A DNA stretch of 64,000 nt, from assembly GCF_019457535.1 (NCBI RefSeq), contig NZ_CP080417.1, forward strand, positions 2,046,001-2,110,000, read 5' to 3'. The notes beneath the pieces are model-generated. The model did no database searches. It saw only the letters and a program-made list of their open reading frames with translations, and had not been told where the DNA came from. The position numbers were made by a program, and so were the translations under genes. This DNA is from Shewanella halotolerans. Its GTDB lineage: Bacteria; Pseudomonadota; Gammaproteobacteria; Enterobacterales; Shewanellaceae. How positions within the stretch are numbered: the stretch's first letter is position 1; each line of letters starts with the position of its first letter. Below, one piece after another: positions 38,616-47,358 of this stretch.

Positions 38616-39992
38616 GTGCCGATTATCACTGCTGAAATCAAGCCATCTTTTAAGGAGCAGGTCTTGGCGGCATCATATTCGATTCAGTGTGTTAGTCAAA
38701 TCGCTATCCTGGGGGCGCCTCTGTGGAATGCCCTGATGGCGAGCGCGAACATGCAGGATCAGAACGGACCGGCTAACCCCTTTTGTCGTTATGAGTATCT
38801 ACATGCTCTCGAGCTAAGCGGCTGTGTGGGGGAGCAGACGGGTTGGCGACCCATGCATCTAGTGGTCAGTGAGGCCGGGCAAATAGGGGATAATAATCAG
38901 GGCGATGAGAGTCAGCTTGATCCCAATAAGGTGCTCGCCGTGATGCCGCTCTATCTCAAGGGGCACTCCTATGGCGAGTATGTGTTCGATTGGGCCTGGG
39001 CCCAGGCCTATGAGCGCCACGGGCTCGAGTATTACCCTAAGCTGGTCAATGCTATCCCCTTTACCCCGGTGACGGGGTCGCGCATCGGCTTTAGAGCCGA
39101 TCTGTCAGAGGCGCAAAAAGCGGGGCTTATCGGTACAATTGGCGAGCATCTGGATTTGCTCACCAAGGCCTGCTCGGCATCGAGCTGGCACAGCCTGTTT
39201 CTGTTAGAGCATGAGCGGCTGCCCTTGGTGAGTCAGGGGCATCTGCAGCGCCTCGGCACTCAGTTTCACTGGTTTAATAAAGGTTATCAAAGTTTCGATG
39301 ACTTTCTCTCGAGGCTTACCAGCCGCAGACGGAAGTCGATCCTCAAAGAGCGCCGCGCCATCACAAAAGCTGGGTTGAAATTTCGTTTCATCGACGGAGT
39401 AGATATCACTGAAGATGAACTCACTCACTTTGTGCACTGCTATCAGCGCACCTATTACAAGCGCTCCGGCCATCAGGGCTATTTAAACGCCGCCTTCTTC
39501 AGCGCTATCGTCAAAAACATGGCCGATAAGGTGCGCCTCTTAATGGTAGAGCGCCCGCAAGCTAACAAGCTAGAATCTCGGGCAGGGAGTGAGGCAAGGA
39601 GTGGAGTCGGGAGCACGGCTGAGAAGAAGGCAAAGAGCGCGCAAGAAAGCGAGCCTATCGCGGCGGCGCTCTATTTCGTCGGTGGTGATTGCCTCTATGG
39701 CCGTTACTGGGGCGCCCTCGAAGAGATAGAGGGGCTGCATTTTGAGACCTGTTATTATCAGGGGATAGATTATGCTATCGCGCAGGGGTTGAAGAAGTTT
39801 GATGCCGGCGCCCAGGGAGAGCACAAGGTGCTCAGGGGCTTTGAGCCTATCCCTACCTATTCGGTGCATGAGATCTTACACGGCGATTTTCGCCGCGCCA
39901 TTGCCGATTTCATCGAGCAGGAAGCGCAGGCGGTGAAGACCTATATGAGTGAGCTTGAGGCCATCTTGCCCTTTAAGCGTGAGGGAGACTAG
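38616..39992 (+). CDS. FemAB-like/GNAT-fold protein (DUF482)
   Basis: 458 residues of the peptidogalycan-biosynthesis-like DUF482 family: PFCRYEYLHALELSG, the basic block SRRRKSILKERRAI, FYKRSGHQGYLN-like block and GRYWGALEEIEGLHFETCYYQG. Function is not established; the family is related to FemAB aminoacyl transferases. A low-complexity Ala/Ser/Glu insert lies at about 320-350. The start (GTG 38616) lacks a clear ribosome site and is uncertain. Confidence 0.8.
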   Translation: MPIITAEIKPSFKEQVLAASYSIQCVSQIAILGAPLWNALMASANMQDQNGPANPFCRYEYLHALELSGCVGEQTGWRPMHLVVSEAGQIGDNNQGDESQLDPNKVLAVMPLYLKGHSYGEYVFDWAWAQAYERHGLEYYPKLVNAIPFTPVTGSRIGFRADLSEAQKAGLIGTIGEHLDLLTKACSASSWHSLFLLEHERLPLVSQGHLQRLGTQFHWFNKGYQSFDDFLSRLTSRRRKSILKERRAITKAGLKFRFIDGVDITEDELTHFVHCYQRTYYKRSGHQGYLNAAFFSAIVKNMADKVRLLMVERPQANKLESRAGSEARSGVGSTAEKKAKSAQESEPIAAALYFVGGDCLYGRYWGALEEIEGLHFETCYYQGIDYAIAQGLKKFDAGAQGEHKVLRGFEPIPTYSVHEILHGDFRRAIADFIEQEAQAVKTYMSELEAILPFKREGD

Positions 39993-40018
39993 CAAAGTAA
40001 GCAAAGCAAGCTAAGTTA
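39992..40018 (+). repeat. 9-bp tandem array at the stop of the FemAB-like gene
   Basis: Gcaaagtaa, gcaaagcaa, gctaagtta: three diverged 9-bp units beginning at the last base of the TAG codon. Confidence 0.6.
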
Positions 40019-40030
40019 ACTTAAGTGTGC

Positions 40031-40648
40031 TTAGCCCAACGCCAGCCAGAAGCCGACCCCTATCATCAGGGAACCCGCGATGCGATTGAGCCACTTGATG
40101 TTATCGCCCTTCGCCAAAAACAACTTGAGCGACTTGCCGCCGCTGGCGTAGGCCAGCATGCTGACAAACTCTGTCATCATGATGATCATTAGTAGCAGGC
40201 TCAGCTGCGGCGCCACCGCGCGCTCTACATCGATGAAGGGGGGCAGCAGAGAGATCATAAAGGCCCAACCCTTGGGGTTAGCGATGGCGGTGACAAAGCC
40301 CTGTGAGATCAAGGCCTGGTTGCTGATCTGCGTGCTCTGATTGTCCAGGCTGGCCATCTTGCCCTTGGCGCGCCACATCTGTATGCCGATATAACCAAGA
40401 TAGGCGCCGCCGACCCACTTGAGCACCTCGAAGATCTGCGGATAATTTAGCATCATGGCGGCGACTCCCATCACGGCGGCAACCGCCACTAGGGCCACAC
40501 CGGCCAGCTCGCCTATCATCATCCACAAGGTGCGGCGCACCCCTATGCTCATGCCGAGGGTCATCGCCAGCGTCATGCACATCCCGGGTGTGATGGAGAC
40601 GAAGAAGAAGGTGGGCAGAAAAACGGCAATAAGAATATGATCTGACAT
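40031..40648 (-). CDS. LysE/RhtB-family amino-acid exporter
   Basis: 205 residues and about six membrane helices; an N-terminal PTFFFVSITPGMCM and GELAGVALVAVAAVMG match the family. Exports amino acids or related compounds; substrate unknown. Convergent with the FemAB-like gene, 38 bp apart. Confidence 0.88.
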   Translation of the reverse strand: MSDHILIAVFLPTFFFVSITPGMCMTLAMTLGMSIGVRRTLWMMIGELAGVALVAVAAVMGVAAMMLNYPQIFEVLKWVGGAYLGYIGIQMWRAKGKMASLDNQSTQISNQALISQGFVTAIANPKGWAFMISLLPPFIDVERAVAPQLSLLLMIIMMTEFVSMLAYASGGKSLKLFLAKGDNIKWLNRIAGSLMIGVGFWLALG

Positions 40649-40714
40649 CTTGTGGTGCGATGAATGAGTGACTGGGCAGGCTAGTGTAGTGATTTATCGC
40701 CTTGCTGCAAAGTA

Positions 40715-40744
40715 AAAAAACCAGCCGATGAGGCTGGTTTTTAG
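40715..40744 (-). terminator. hppD terminator
   Basis: Aaccagcc, loop, ggctggtt; on the minus strand it is followed by seven T. Confidence 0.85.
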
Positions 40745-40772
40745 TGTCACACTGCTCTATATGAGCGTGAGA

Positions 40773-41813
40773 TTAGAGTACGCCGCGACGCACCTGGTCA
40801 CGCTCGATCGATTCGAATAGCGCCTTGAAGTTACCCTCGCCGAAGCCCAGGTTGTTCTTACGCTGGATGATCTCGATGAAGATAGGACCAAACAGGTTCT
40901 TGGTGAAAATCTGTAGCAGGTAGCCGTCCTCGTCACCGTCCACCAGGATCTGGTGATGCTTGATGCGCTCTCTGTCTTCGGTCACCTGTGGCAGCTTGTC
41001 GAAGATGGTGTCGTAGTATTCAGGGATGATATCCAGGGTCTGAATCGAGCTACCTTCCATCGCATCCAGTGAGGCAACGATGTCACGGCTACGGAACGCC
41101 AGGTGTTGTACGCCTGGGCCGTCGTATTCTCTCAGGTATTCATCGATCTGGTTTCTGTCATCGCCTTTACCTTCGTTGATAGGGATACAGAAGCTGCCAT
41201 CGGGTGAGCGCAGGGCATAGGAGATAAGTGCCGTCTGCGAGCCCTTGATGTCGAAGTAACGTACCTCGGTAAAGCCGAAGATATCTTTGTAGAAGTTTGA
41301 CCAATGCTCCATGGTGCCTTTGTAGACGTTGTTGGTCAGGTGGTCGACTTCGATAAAGCCTTTCTCTTGTACGATTTCTGGGTTTTCAAGATCGACAAAG
41401 TCGGTGGCGTAGATGTTGTTGTCCGCGCCGAAGGTGTCGATAAAGTAGATCAGGCTATCGCCGATGCCGTAGATGGCCGGATAGGGCAGGTCTTTCACCT
41501 CGTCACTTGCAGGCTTGGCGCCACGGGCAACCGCACCCTCGAAGGCGAATTTGGCATCTTCAACGCGCCAGCCCATAGAGCTGATGGCAGCGCCGTGCTT
41601 CTTGGCAAACTCGGCAGAGAAGCCGCTCTTCTCGTTGTTTAGCAGGAAGTTGATGTCGTTTTGCTTGTAGTAAACGATATCTTTTTGCTTATGCTTCTTC
41701 AGCTTAGAAAAACCAAAGTCGATGAAGACCTTGTGCATAAAGTCGAGATCTGGGGTACAAAACTCGGTAAATTCGATGCCCAGTAATCCCAGTGGATTTT
41801 GTTCGCTTGCCAT
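40773..41813 (-). CDS. hppD: 4-hydroxyphenylpyruvate dioxygenase
   Basis: 346 residues from the ATG at 41813, which has GAGGA 8 nt upstream (a TTG 18 bases earlier is unlikely). Iron ligands in the three usual places: EVDHLTNNV (His), GVQHLAFRS (His) and FIEIIQRKN (Glu). Converts 4-hydroxyphenylpyruvate to homogentisate in tyrosine breakdown. It is followed by nothing on this strand and preceded by hmgA 91 bp upstream, probably the same operon. Confidence 0.95.
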   Translation of the reverse strand: MASEQNPLGLLGIEFTEFCTPDLDFMHKVFIDFGFSKLKKHKQKDIVYYKQNDINFLLNNEKSGFSAEFAKKHGAAISSMGWRVEDAKFAFEGAVARGAKPASDEVKDLPYPAIYGIGDSLIYFIDTFGADNNIYATDFVDLENPEIVQEKGFIEVDHLTNNVYKGTMEHWSNFYKDIFGFTEVRYFDIKGSQTALISYALRSPDGSFCIPINEGKGDDRNQIDEYLREYDGPGVQHLAFRSRDIVASLDAMEGSSIQTLDIIPEYYDTIFDKLPQVTEDRERIKHHQILVDGDEDGYLLQIFTKNLFGPIFIEIIQRKNNLGFGEGNFKALFESIERDQVRRGVL

Positions 41814-41904
41814 GTGAGTATCCTCGTTCAATTTGTTACAACCACAGTCACTCTTTGGTGACTTGTCTGGCTATTCATTGTGATTCGGTGTGTACCGAAC
41901 GGTA

Positions 41905-43065
41905 TTAGTCTTCTAACCAAGAGCGGTTGTAGTCTTTACTCATGCAACCTTGTACATGTTGGGTTAGCTGCAGTGGGGCGAAGGTGTCGACCATCACTGC
42001 GTATTCATAGGTCTCTTTCTTGCCTACCGAAGCCTCGGTGCGGCCAGGTTGTGGTCCGTGTGGTACCCCTTTCTGATGCAGCGTCATGTAGCCGGCCTCG
42101 ATGCCGGTGCGGCTCATGAAGTCGCCGTCGACATAGTAGAGCACTTCGTCGCTGTCGATATTGTTGTGGTAGTAAGGCGCTGGAATCGACTGGGGATGGA
42201 AGTCGTACGGGCGCGGCACAAAGTTACAGATAACGAAGTTGTGGGCGGTAAACACCAGATGATCCGACGGCGGCAGGTGGATCTGACCTACCTTAGGGGC
42301 GTAATCCTGAATGTTGAAAGCCCAAGGGTAGACACAGCCGTCCCAGCCCACGAGATCGAAGGGATGCCACTCAAGCTGTGTCAGCTGATACTTGTCACCA
42401 AATTTACACACCAAGGGGAAGGCGCCTTTCTCGACCACGGCTTCTTGCAGGCTAGGAACGCGGATGTCGCGCTCACAATAGGGAGCGGATTCCAAAAGCT
42501 GTCCGTACTCGTTTCTAAAATGCTTAGGCACTTCAACCATTGAGAAGGCTTCGATAACAAATAGGCGAACCTGGCTGTAATCGTCAAACTTAAGCTGGTA
42601 GGTGGTGCCGCGCGGGATAACCAGGTAGTCCCACTTTTTCACCTCGAGTACACCATATTCGCTGTAGAGCTTGCCCTGGCCTTCGTGGACGAAGATCACC
42701 TCGTCGGCGTAGGCATTGCGGTAAAACTCTTCGGTCGCCTCGGTGACCTTGGCGCTGTACATGGCCACGTCGTTATTAAAGAAGATCTTGTTGCGCGCCG
42801 AGTAGAAGTTACCCTCGTGGTCGGCCAGCTTAGCGTCCAACTTGTAGTTCTGAATCAAGGTGTCTTGCCAGGTATGGCCGTGATTGACCTCGAACGGGCT
42901 CACCTCTAATGCCTTGGTTGGCATGTTGTGGTGATACTTGTTGGAGTAGATGTTGGAGAAGCCATGGGTGGAGAAGAGTTCTTCCCGGTAGAGTTCACCA
43001 TTCGCTTTCTTGAAGGTGATGTGGCGTTTATGGGGGATCTCCCCCTGTCTTACATAAAATGGCAT
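41905..43065 (-). CDS. hmgA: Homogentisate 1,2-dioxygenase
   Basis: 386 residues from ATG 43065 (AAGGAAG upstream). Cupin-type dioxygenase: FVHEGQGKLYSEYG, VIPRGTTYQL, and the C-terminal metal region NNIDSDEVLYYVDG and HQKGVPHGPQPG. Opens the homogentisate ring to maleylacetoacetate; the next enzymes are not in this window. It likely forms an operon with hppD. Confidence 0.93.
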   Translation of the reverse strand: MPFYVRQGEIPHKRHITFKKANGELYREELFSTHGFSNIYSNKYHHNMPTKALEVSPFEVNHGHTWQDTLIQNYKLDAKLADHEGNFYSARNKIFFNNDVAMYSAKVTEATEEFYRNAYADEVIFVHEGQGKLYSEYGVLEVKKWDYLVIPRGTTYQLKFDDYSQVRLFVIEAFSMVEVPKHFRNEYGQLLESAPYCERDIRVPSLQEAVVEKGAFPLVCKFGDKYQLTQLEWHPFDLVGWDGCVYPWAFNIQDYAPKVGQIHLPPSDHLVFTAHNFVICNFVPRPYDFHPQSIPAPYYHNNIDSDEVLYYVDGDFMSRTGIEAGYMTLHQKGVPHGPQPGRTEASVGKKETYEYAVMVDTFAPLQLTQHVQGCMSKDYNRSWLED

Positions 43066-43111
43066 GGCTTCTTTCCTTGGGTGCTTTAGCGGGCACACTT
43101 ATGTTTATGTG

Positions 43112-43188
43112 ATCTAAGTAACAATTTAGTTGCTGGCATGAACAAAAAAAAGAATAATAAATAGCTTAACTCAATCTAAATTTTAGAT
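43112..43188. promoter_or_regulatory. Operator candidates between hmgA and the LysR gene
   Basis: A perfect 15-bp palindrome atctaaa-t-tttagat (43174-43188) and a related imperfect one, atctaagtaacaatttagt (43112-43130), lie in the 154-bp divergent region. They fit LysR-type sites. The palindrome covers the upstream GTG/ATG-like start at 43187, supporting the start at 43220. Confidence 0.5.
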
Positions 43189-43219
43189 GGTTGTCTTTTG
43201 TTTACGCCGAGGAAGTGAG

Positions 43220-44125
43220 ATGAAGATCAATGTGGAAGCCTTTAGGGTGTTGTCGATTCTGGTGGAAGAGGGCAGTTTCTCCAAGGCTGCCGAGCGATTG
43301 CACAAGGCGCAGTCGGCGGTGAGCTATCAGGTAAAGAAACTGGAACAGCACCTGGGTGTAAAGCTTTTTTGTCGGGATCAGTATCGCGCCGAATTAACCC
43401 CAGAGGGTAAGGTGATCCTCGCCGAAGGTAAACGCTTGTTGCAATACCTTGGCAACATTGAACATTTAGCCAGCCGTTTCAGCGAAGGCTGGGAGCCTAA
43501 ACTCGAGTTGGTGGTGGATGGCTCACTGCCCATGGAGCCCATCATGCGGGCGCTGAAGCGGGTGTCTGAGCATAAGATCCCTACCAAGATCCAGCTCAAC
43601 ATGGAGTTTCTCGGCGGGGTACAACACAGGTTCGAGCGGGATAATGCCGATCTCATGTTGGTGAAAGACTATCGTACCGGGCCCAACTATCGGCCGCAGC
43701 CACTGCCCGACATCAACAGCATACTGGTGGTGAGTCGCTCTCACCCCTTAGCCAAGGCTAAGGAGCTCAGCCTGTTTGAGCTGCTGCAACATGTGGAACT
43801 GACCATCGAGGATTCCTCCCCCGGCAAGATCCACAGCGATGAGCTGCAATTTGGCGGTGACAAGGTGTTTTACCTGTCTGGCTTTATCATGAAGAAGAAT
43901 GCCCTGCTGATGGGACTGGGCTTTGGCTGGATGCCTGACTTTCTGATCAAAGAGGAGTTGGCAAGCGGTGAGTTACAGGAGCTGGATTTTCTCGGTGGCA
44001 GTCGTTACAGCTTTACGCCTCAGTTGGTGTCGACCATGGAGCGCCCCTTAGGGCGCGCCGGCCGGCTCTTTACCAGCTTGATCCTGGAAGAGTTTAACCT
44101 TTACCAAGCCCAGGCCAGTCGTTAA
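43220..44125 (+). CDS. LysR-family regulator, probably of hmgA-hppD
   Basis: 301 residues from ATG 43220 (GAGGAAGTGAG upstream). N-terminal HTH with FSKAAERLHKAQSAVSYQVKKLEQ, then a LysR substrate-binding domain. Its divergent position to hmgA suggests it controls tyrosine/homogentisate catabolism; I recall a LysR regulator named HmgQ predicted for this role in Shewanella but cannot confirm identity. Confidence 0.85.
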   Translation: MKINVEAFRVLSILVEEGSFSKAAERLHKAQSAVSYQVKKLEQHLGVKLFCRDQYRAELTPEGKVILAEGKRLLQYLGNIEHLASRFSEGWEPKLELVVDGSLPMEPIMRALKRVSEHKIPTKIQLNMEFLGGVQHRFERDNADLMLVKDYRTGPNYRPQPLPDINSILVVSRSHPLAKAKELSLFELLQHVELTIEDSSPGKIHSDELQFGGDKVFYLSGFIMKKNALLMGLGFGWMPDFLIKEELASGELQELDFLGGSRYSFTPQLVSTMERPLGRAGRLFTSLILEEFNLYQAQASR

Positions 44126-44145
44126 AGCGAGCGTTTTTAGATCTA

Positions 44146-44173
44146 AAAAGCGAGCCGTTAAGCTCGCTTTTTT
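44146..44173 (+). terminator. LysR gene terminator
   Basis: Aaaagcgagc, loop cgttaa, gctcgctttt, then T. Confidence 0.85.
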
Positions 44174-44195
44174 AAAATGACCAGTATTAGGTGAA

Positions 44196-44229
44196 AGCTA
44201 GTCGTTAATAATAGCTAGTCGTTAATAAT
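44196..44229 (+). repeat. 17-bp duplication straddling a stop codon
   Basis: Agctagtcgttaataat twice in a row (44196-44212 and 44213-44229), covering the end of the RcnB-like gene. Confidence 0.95.
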
Positions 44230-44559
44230 ATCGAGGATACGACGTGTCTTGTCGTGTAGCTTAATAAAGGTGCCATCGACATCTATGGTGATGTTGCCGT
44301 CACGGTCGATAGGCACATGGATCTTGCCGCGATCATAATAGTCATCAGACAGGTAATCGCCCTTGTGCAGTTTCTTCTGCCAGCCCGGTGGTAGCGGCTC
44401 GCCGCGGGCTACCTTCTTCTGCAGTCCTGGTGGCAGGCTCTTTTCGTTATGGGCCTTGGCACCGTGTTCATGCTTATCGTTTTTGGCCAGGGTTAGCGGC
44501 GAAAAACCGATAGACAGTCCCAGTAGAATGAGGCTAACGCCTGTGGTGTATTTATTCAT
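44215..44559 (-). CDS. Small periplasmic protein with PPG repeats (RcnB/CigR-like)
   Basis: About 114 residues from ATG 44559 (TGGAGA upstream). Signal peptide (about 1-26), then His/Lys-rich KNDKHEHG, and two repeats LPPGLQKKVARGEP / LPPGWQKKLHKGDY as in RcnB and CigR family proteins. The tail is acidic and may bind metal or envelope partners. Function not established. Confidence 0.7.
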   Translation of the reverse strand: MNKYTTGVSLILLGLSIGFSPLTLAKNDKHEHGAKAHNEKSLPPGLQKKVARGEPLPPGWQKKLHKGDYLSDDYYDRGKIHVPIDRDGNITIDVDGTFIKLHDKTRRILDIIND

Positions 44560-44914
44560 CTGAATTCTCCAGCGCAATCATTGCGTTCTCACTTAGCATA
44601 TGGTCTCGCCCCGTTAATGTCCAGCCAGCCAAGACCTTAGCCATGTTCAGCTTGTATTCAGCATCTGCTCATTAACCTGGAGTTAAGTCATTGATAAAGC
44701 GCCGGGCGCACCAGGCTATTAGCCTCCTAGATAAGCTGTGGTACGGAGTATGCAGATTCTCTATGTAAGAGGCTTAGCGAATGTCTTCTTTTTAAGACTC
44801 AGCAAGCTTTTTATGAGATGTGAAGTCAGGTAAACGCCTAGAAAGTAAGGCGAAAGGCGTTAGGGCAATGGGGGCCGCTCAGGGCAACCTGCCCTTGGGA
44901 CTAAGGAGTGCGAT
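44560..44914 (+). other. 355-bp region before the DUF6508 gene
   Basis: No gene seen. The last 90 bases can fold: aacgcc pairs with ggcgtt around 44832-44861, and agggca (44881-44886) pairs with tgccct (44890-44895), directly before an aaggag ribosome site (44903-44908). It does not match a riboswitch class I recognise. Confidence 0.4.
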
Positions 44915-45292
44915 ATGAAAAGTGTAATATCTTTGCAGATAGCAAATCTCTATTCTCAATATGCCACGCAGTTTGCCCGTGGCGATCAGGCCAGCAGTCA
45001 GCTGACGATGCAGGGCTTTGTCGAGCAGCTTGCTCAGCAGGGACTGTTACTTGATACCCTCAACTGGCAGGAGTGGTACCAAAATGCCCATCTGGTCGAT
45101 AAGCCAGATTATATCCGCGAGGCGAGCTTCTATCAGTGCCGCTTGCTGTTAACCGCCATGAGCCGCTTGGAGCGCTTCAGCCGAGGCGTATTGGAAAACA
45201 TGCGCAGGCGAGGGGTGTTGCTGGCGATTCTGGAGCGGCTCAACGTGCTTACCCACAAGAGCAGCGGGCCTGAGCTATTAGTGCTGGCCTAA
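44915..45292 (+). CDS. DUF6508-like protein
   Basis: 125 residues, all helical in appearance, with the C-terminal block LLTAMSRLERFSRGVLENM and GVLLAILERL that I associate with DUF6508. Cytoplasmic, no signal peptide. Function unknown. Strong aaggag ribosome site 4 nt from the ATG region. Confidence 0.65.
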   Translation: MKSVISLQIANLYSQYATQFARGDQASSQLTMQGFVEQLAQQGLLLDTLNWQEWYQNAHLVDKPDYIREASFYQCRLLLTAMSRLERFSRGVLENMRRRGVLLAILERLNVLTHKSSGPELLVLA

Positions 45293-45316
45293 CTCTTTGT
45301 GCTGACCTAGCTTTTT
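45281..45316 (+). repeat. 18-bp duplication straddling the DUF6508 stop
   Basis: Gtgctggcctaactcttt and gtgctgacctagcttttt in tandem; the TAA lies inside the first copy, and the second carries a TAG in the same place. Confidence 0.85.
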
Positions 45317-45409
45317 GTTGGTTTGCCACCCTTTATCGGCTTAAGACGCCTTAGCGCCCAAGCCAACATTGGTGGGAAATAAGCCCTATTGGAGCATATA
45401 AGCCGCGTA

Positions 45410-45637
45410 TTAGCGGCTGTAACGCCAATCGCGCACCTTGGCGTCTAGCCAGGCGGCGCTGCGGGTCATCTGTTTCTGGCTTTTCTTTAGCCAGCCTCTG
45501 GCCCAGTGATACTCCAGGCTTAATACAGCAAGTCCTATGGGCAGCAGTAACCAGGCCGGGCCTGGCAAGATAACCAGCGCCAACCCGAGTAGGCAAAGTG
45601 CGCCGCCGATGACGGTGATCAAGGTTTTTCTCAGCAT
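45410..45637 (-). CDS. PGPGW-family small membrane protein
   Basis: 75 residues: a hydrophobic N-terminus containing LVILPGPAWLLLPIGLAVL, the PGPGW family core, and a basic C-terminus. Inner-membrane; function unknown. Confidence 0.85.
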   Translation of the reverse strand: MLRKTLITVIGGALCLLGLALVILPGPAWLLLPIGLAVLSLEYHWARGWLKKSQKQMTRSAAWLDAKVRDWRYSR

Positions 45638-45767
45638 AAATACCTCATTTGACCTTCTCTCCTATACTTGTATTGCATCATCTTGTTTATCCATGCCAGT
45701 GAAAATGTGTAACAAAAGGACATTCATGACGCGATGGAGTGTGGCAAAACAGTGATTTGGGGGAAGG

Positions 45768-46634
45768 GTGTTGATGAGACCAGGCGGCTTTAACTTAAGC
45801 ATAAATAGCGCTAATAGGCAGGCCTTGCTCTCTACGCCGCTATTGCCAGCACCGCTAATGCCAGTAAAGCTATGGCCAGGGGCGCTACGACGCTTCCATT
45901 TTCTGCTTGTTTCCATCTTCATCGCTACCTTGTTGTGTGTTGCTTCGGCCCCGAAGGCCGAGACCCTCAAGCTCTCCTCATTAAATTGGCCACCCTATTC
46001 GGGGCCGACTCTCAAGGAGGGCGGCGCCTGTGTGGTGGTGGCCAGAGCCGCACTTGCCGCCATGGGCCATGAGCTTCAGGTGGACTATTTCCCCTGGAGT
46101 CGCACAGTGCGAGTGGTGACCCGGGACGATTCTGGCTATCAGGGCTATTTCCCCGAATATCATCACCCAACCGATAAATTCATCTTCTCCGACTCCATGG
46201 GACAGAGTCCTCTGGGGATCTTGGAGCAGAGCCAGCACCCCATTACCTGGTCGAGGGTGCAGGATCTCAATGCCTACACCTTGGGCGTGGTCAGAGACTA
46301 TGTAAATACCCAGGCGCTCGATGAGATGATTGCCATTGGTGCTCAGCCGGTAGAGCTTGTGAGCTCAGATGAACACAATATCCGCAAGGTGGCTACCGGC
46401 CGGGTGCAGGGCGCCGTCATGGATCTCTATGTCTATCAGTTTCTCATCGAGCAGCCACACCTGACCGAACTCAAGAGCAGGCTGCAATTTAACAAGCAGT
46501 TGCTGGAGTCGAAACAGCTCTATATCGCCTTTAGAAACACCCCTGAGGGGCGCAGGTGGCGAGAGATCTATAACGCCGGCCTGGCCCGTATCCAAGTCGA
46601 GCAGATCCTCAAAGATTACCTGCAAAGCCTCTAG
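45768..46634 (+). CDS. Periplasmic solute-binding protein (SBP_bac_3-like)
   Basis: 288 residues from the first possible start; the ATG at 45858 gives a better signal peptide (about residues 31-66 of the long form). The mature part (LKLSSLNWPPYSG, FPWSRTVRVV, GYQGYFPEY) looks like the type 3 amino-acid-binding family that is often found without an ABC transporter in Shewanella. No permease is near. Ligand unknown. Confidence 0.8.
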   Translation: MLMRPGGFNLSINSANRQALLSTPLLPAPLMPVKLWPGALRRFHFLLVSIFIATLLCVASAPKAETLKLSSLNWPPYSGPTLKEGGACVVVARAALAAMGHELQVDYFPWSRTVRVVTRDDSGYQGYFPEYHHPTDKFIFSDSMGQSPLGILEQSQHPITWSRVQDLNAYTLGVVRDYVNTQALDEMIAIGAQPVELVSSDEHNIRKVATGRVQGAVMDLYVYQFLIEQPHLTELKSRLQFNKQLLESKQLYIAFRNTPEGRRWREIYNAGLARIQVEQILKDYLQSL

Positions 46635-46721
46635 TTCGCCGTCCCGTAGTAATCCTGATTCGCTTCTGCTGTCGACGTTCGCGAACTCCCCTCCAGCCCC
46701 TAAATCAAGCCTTTAATGCTC

Positions 46722-47129
46722 TTAAGCCTTGGCCGTGATCGTTTGACCTATAGGGGTCAGACTCAGCAGCGCCAGTTTCAGATGCTGAATACCAAAAGGG
46801 ATCCCTATAATGGTGATGAAACAGGCCAGCGCGTGGGTGATATGGCCGATGGCGAGCCAGATCCCAAATAGCAGGAACCAGACTATGTTACCTACCATGC
46901 CAAGGGGACCCGTGCCGATATCATCGACCCCTTGCAGCGCGCGGCGATTGACATTTTGCTGACCAAAGGGCCAGAAGGCCATCTCTCCGATAACGAAACA
47001 GGCGCGGCCGAAGGGGATACCTATGATGCTGATGAAGCAGAGCAGGCCCGCGAGCCACCAGGCCAGTCCCATTACGAAGCCGCCTAAAATAAACCATGCA
47101 ATATTAAAGATTAAGCGCAGTAGTGCCAT
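46722..47129 (-). CDS. yccF: YccF-domain membrane protein
   Basis: 135 residues with two YccF repeats, each containing IIGIPFG (at about 36 and 110). Inner membrane, function unclear. AAGGAG precedes the ATG. Confidence 0.9.
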   Translation of the reverse strand: MALLRLIFNIAWFILGGFVMGLAWWLAGLLCFISIIGIPFGRACFVIGEMAFWPFGQQNVNRRALQGVDDIGTGPLGMVGNIVWFLLFGIWLAIGHITHALACFITIIGIPFGIQHLKLALLSLTPIGQTITAKA

Positions 47130-47358
47130 GAAGAGCTCCTTGTTGTAGTGCTTTTATCGTTGTTAAGACATAGGCCTTAAATTGGATCTACTTCGGAATA
47201 AGCGAAAACCATGCCATGTTATATCTGTATGTTTTTATTGATTATTGTGTTGGTATGCTTCTGGGGTGTTGACATAATATGCCAAAAGTCGGTCAAATTA
47301 CGCATTTGCCGTTAAAGGGTGTACACTCTGGCGCGTCATTTCATTCAGGCTCGATAAT

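Noticed and set aside
44820..44900. c-di-GMP riboswitch before the DUF6508 gene
   Set aside because: Some GEMM-like words appear (agggcaa) but the conserved core and stems do not fit.
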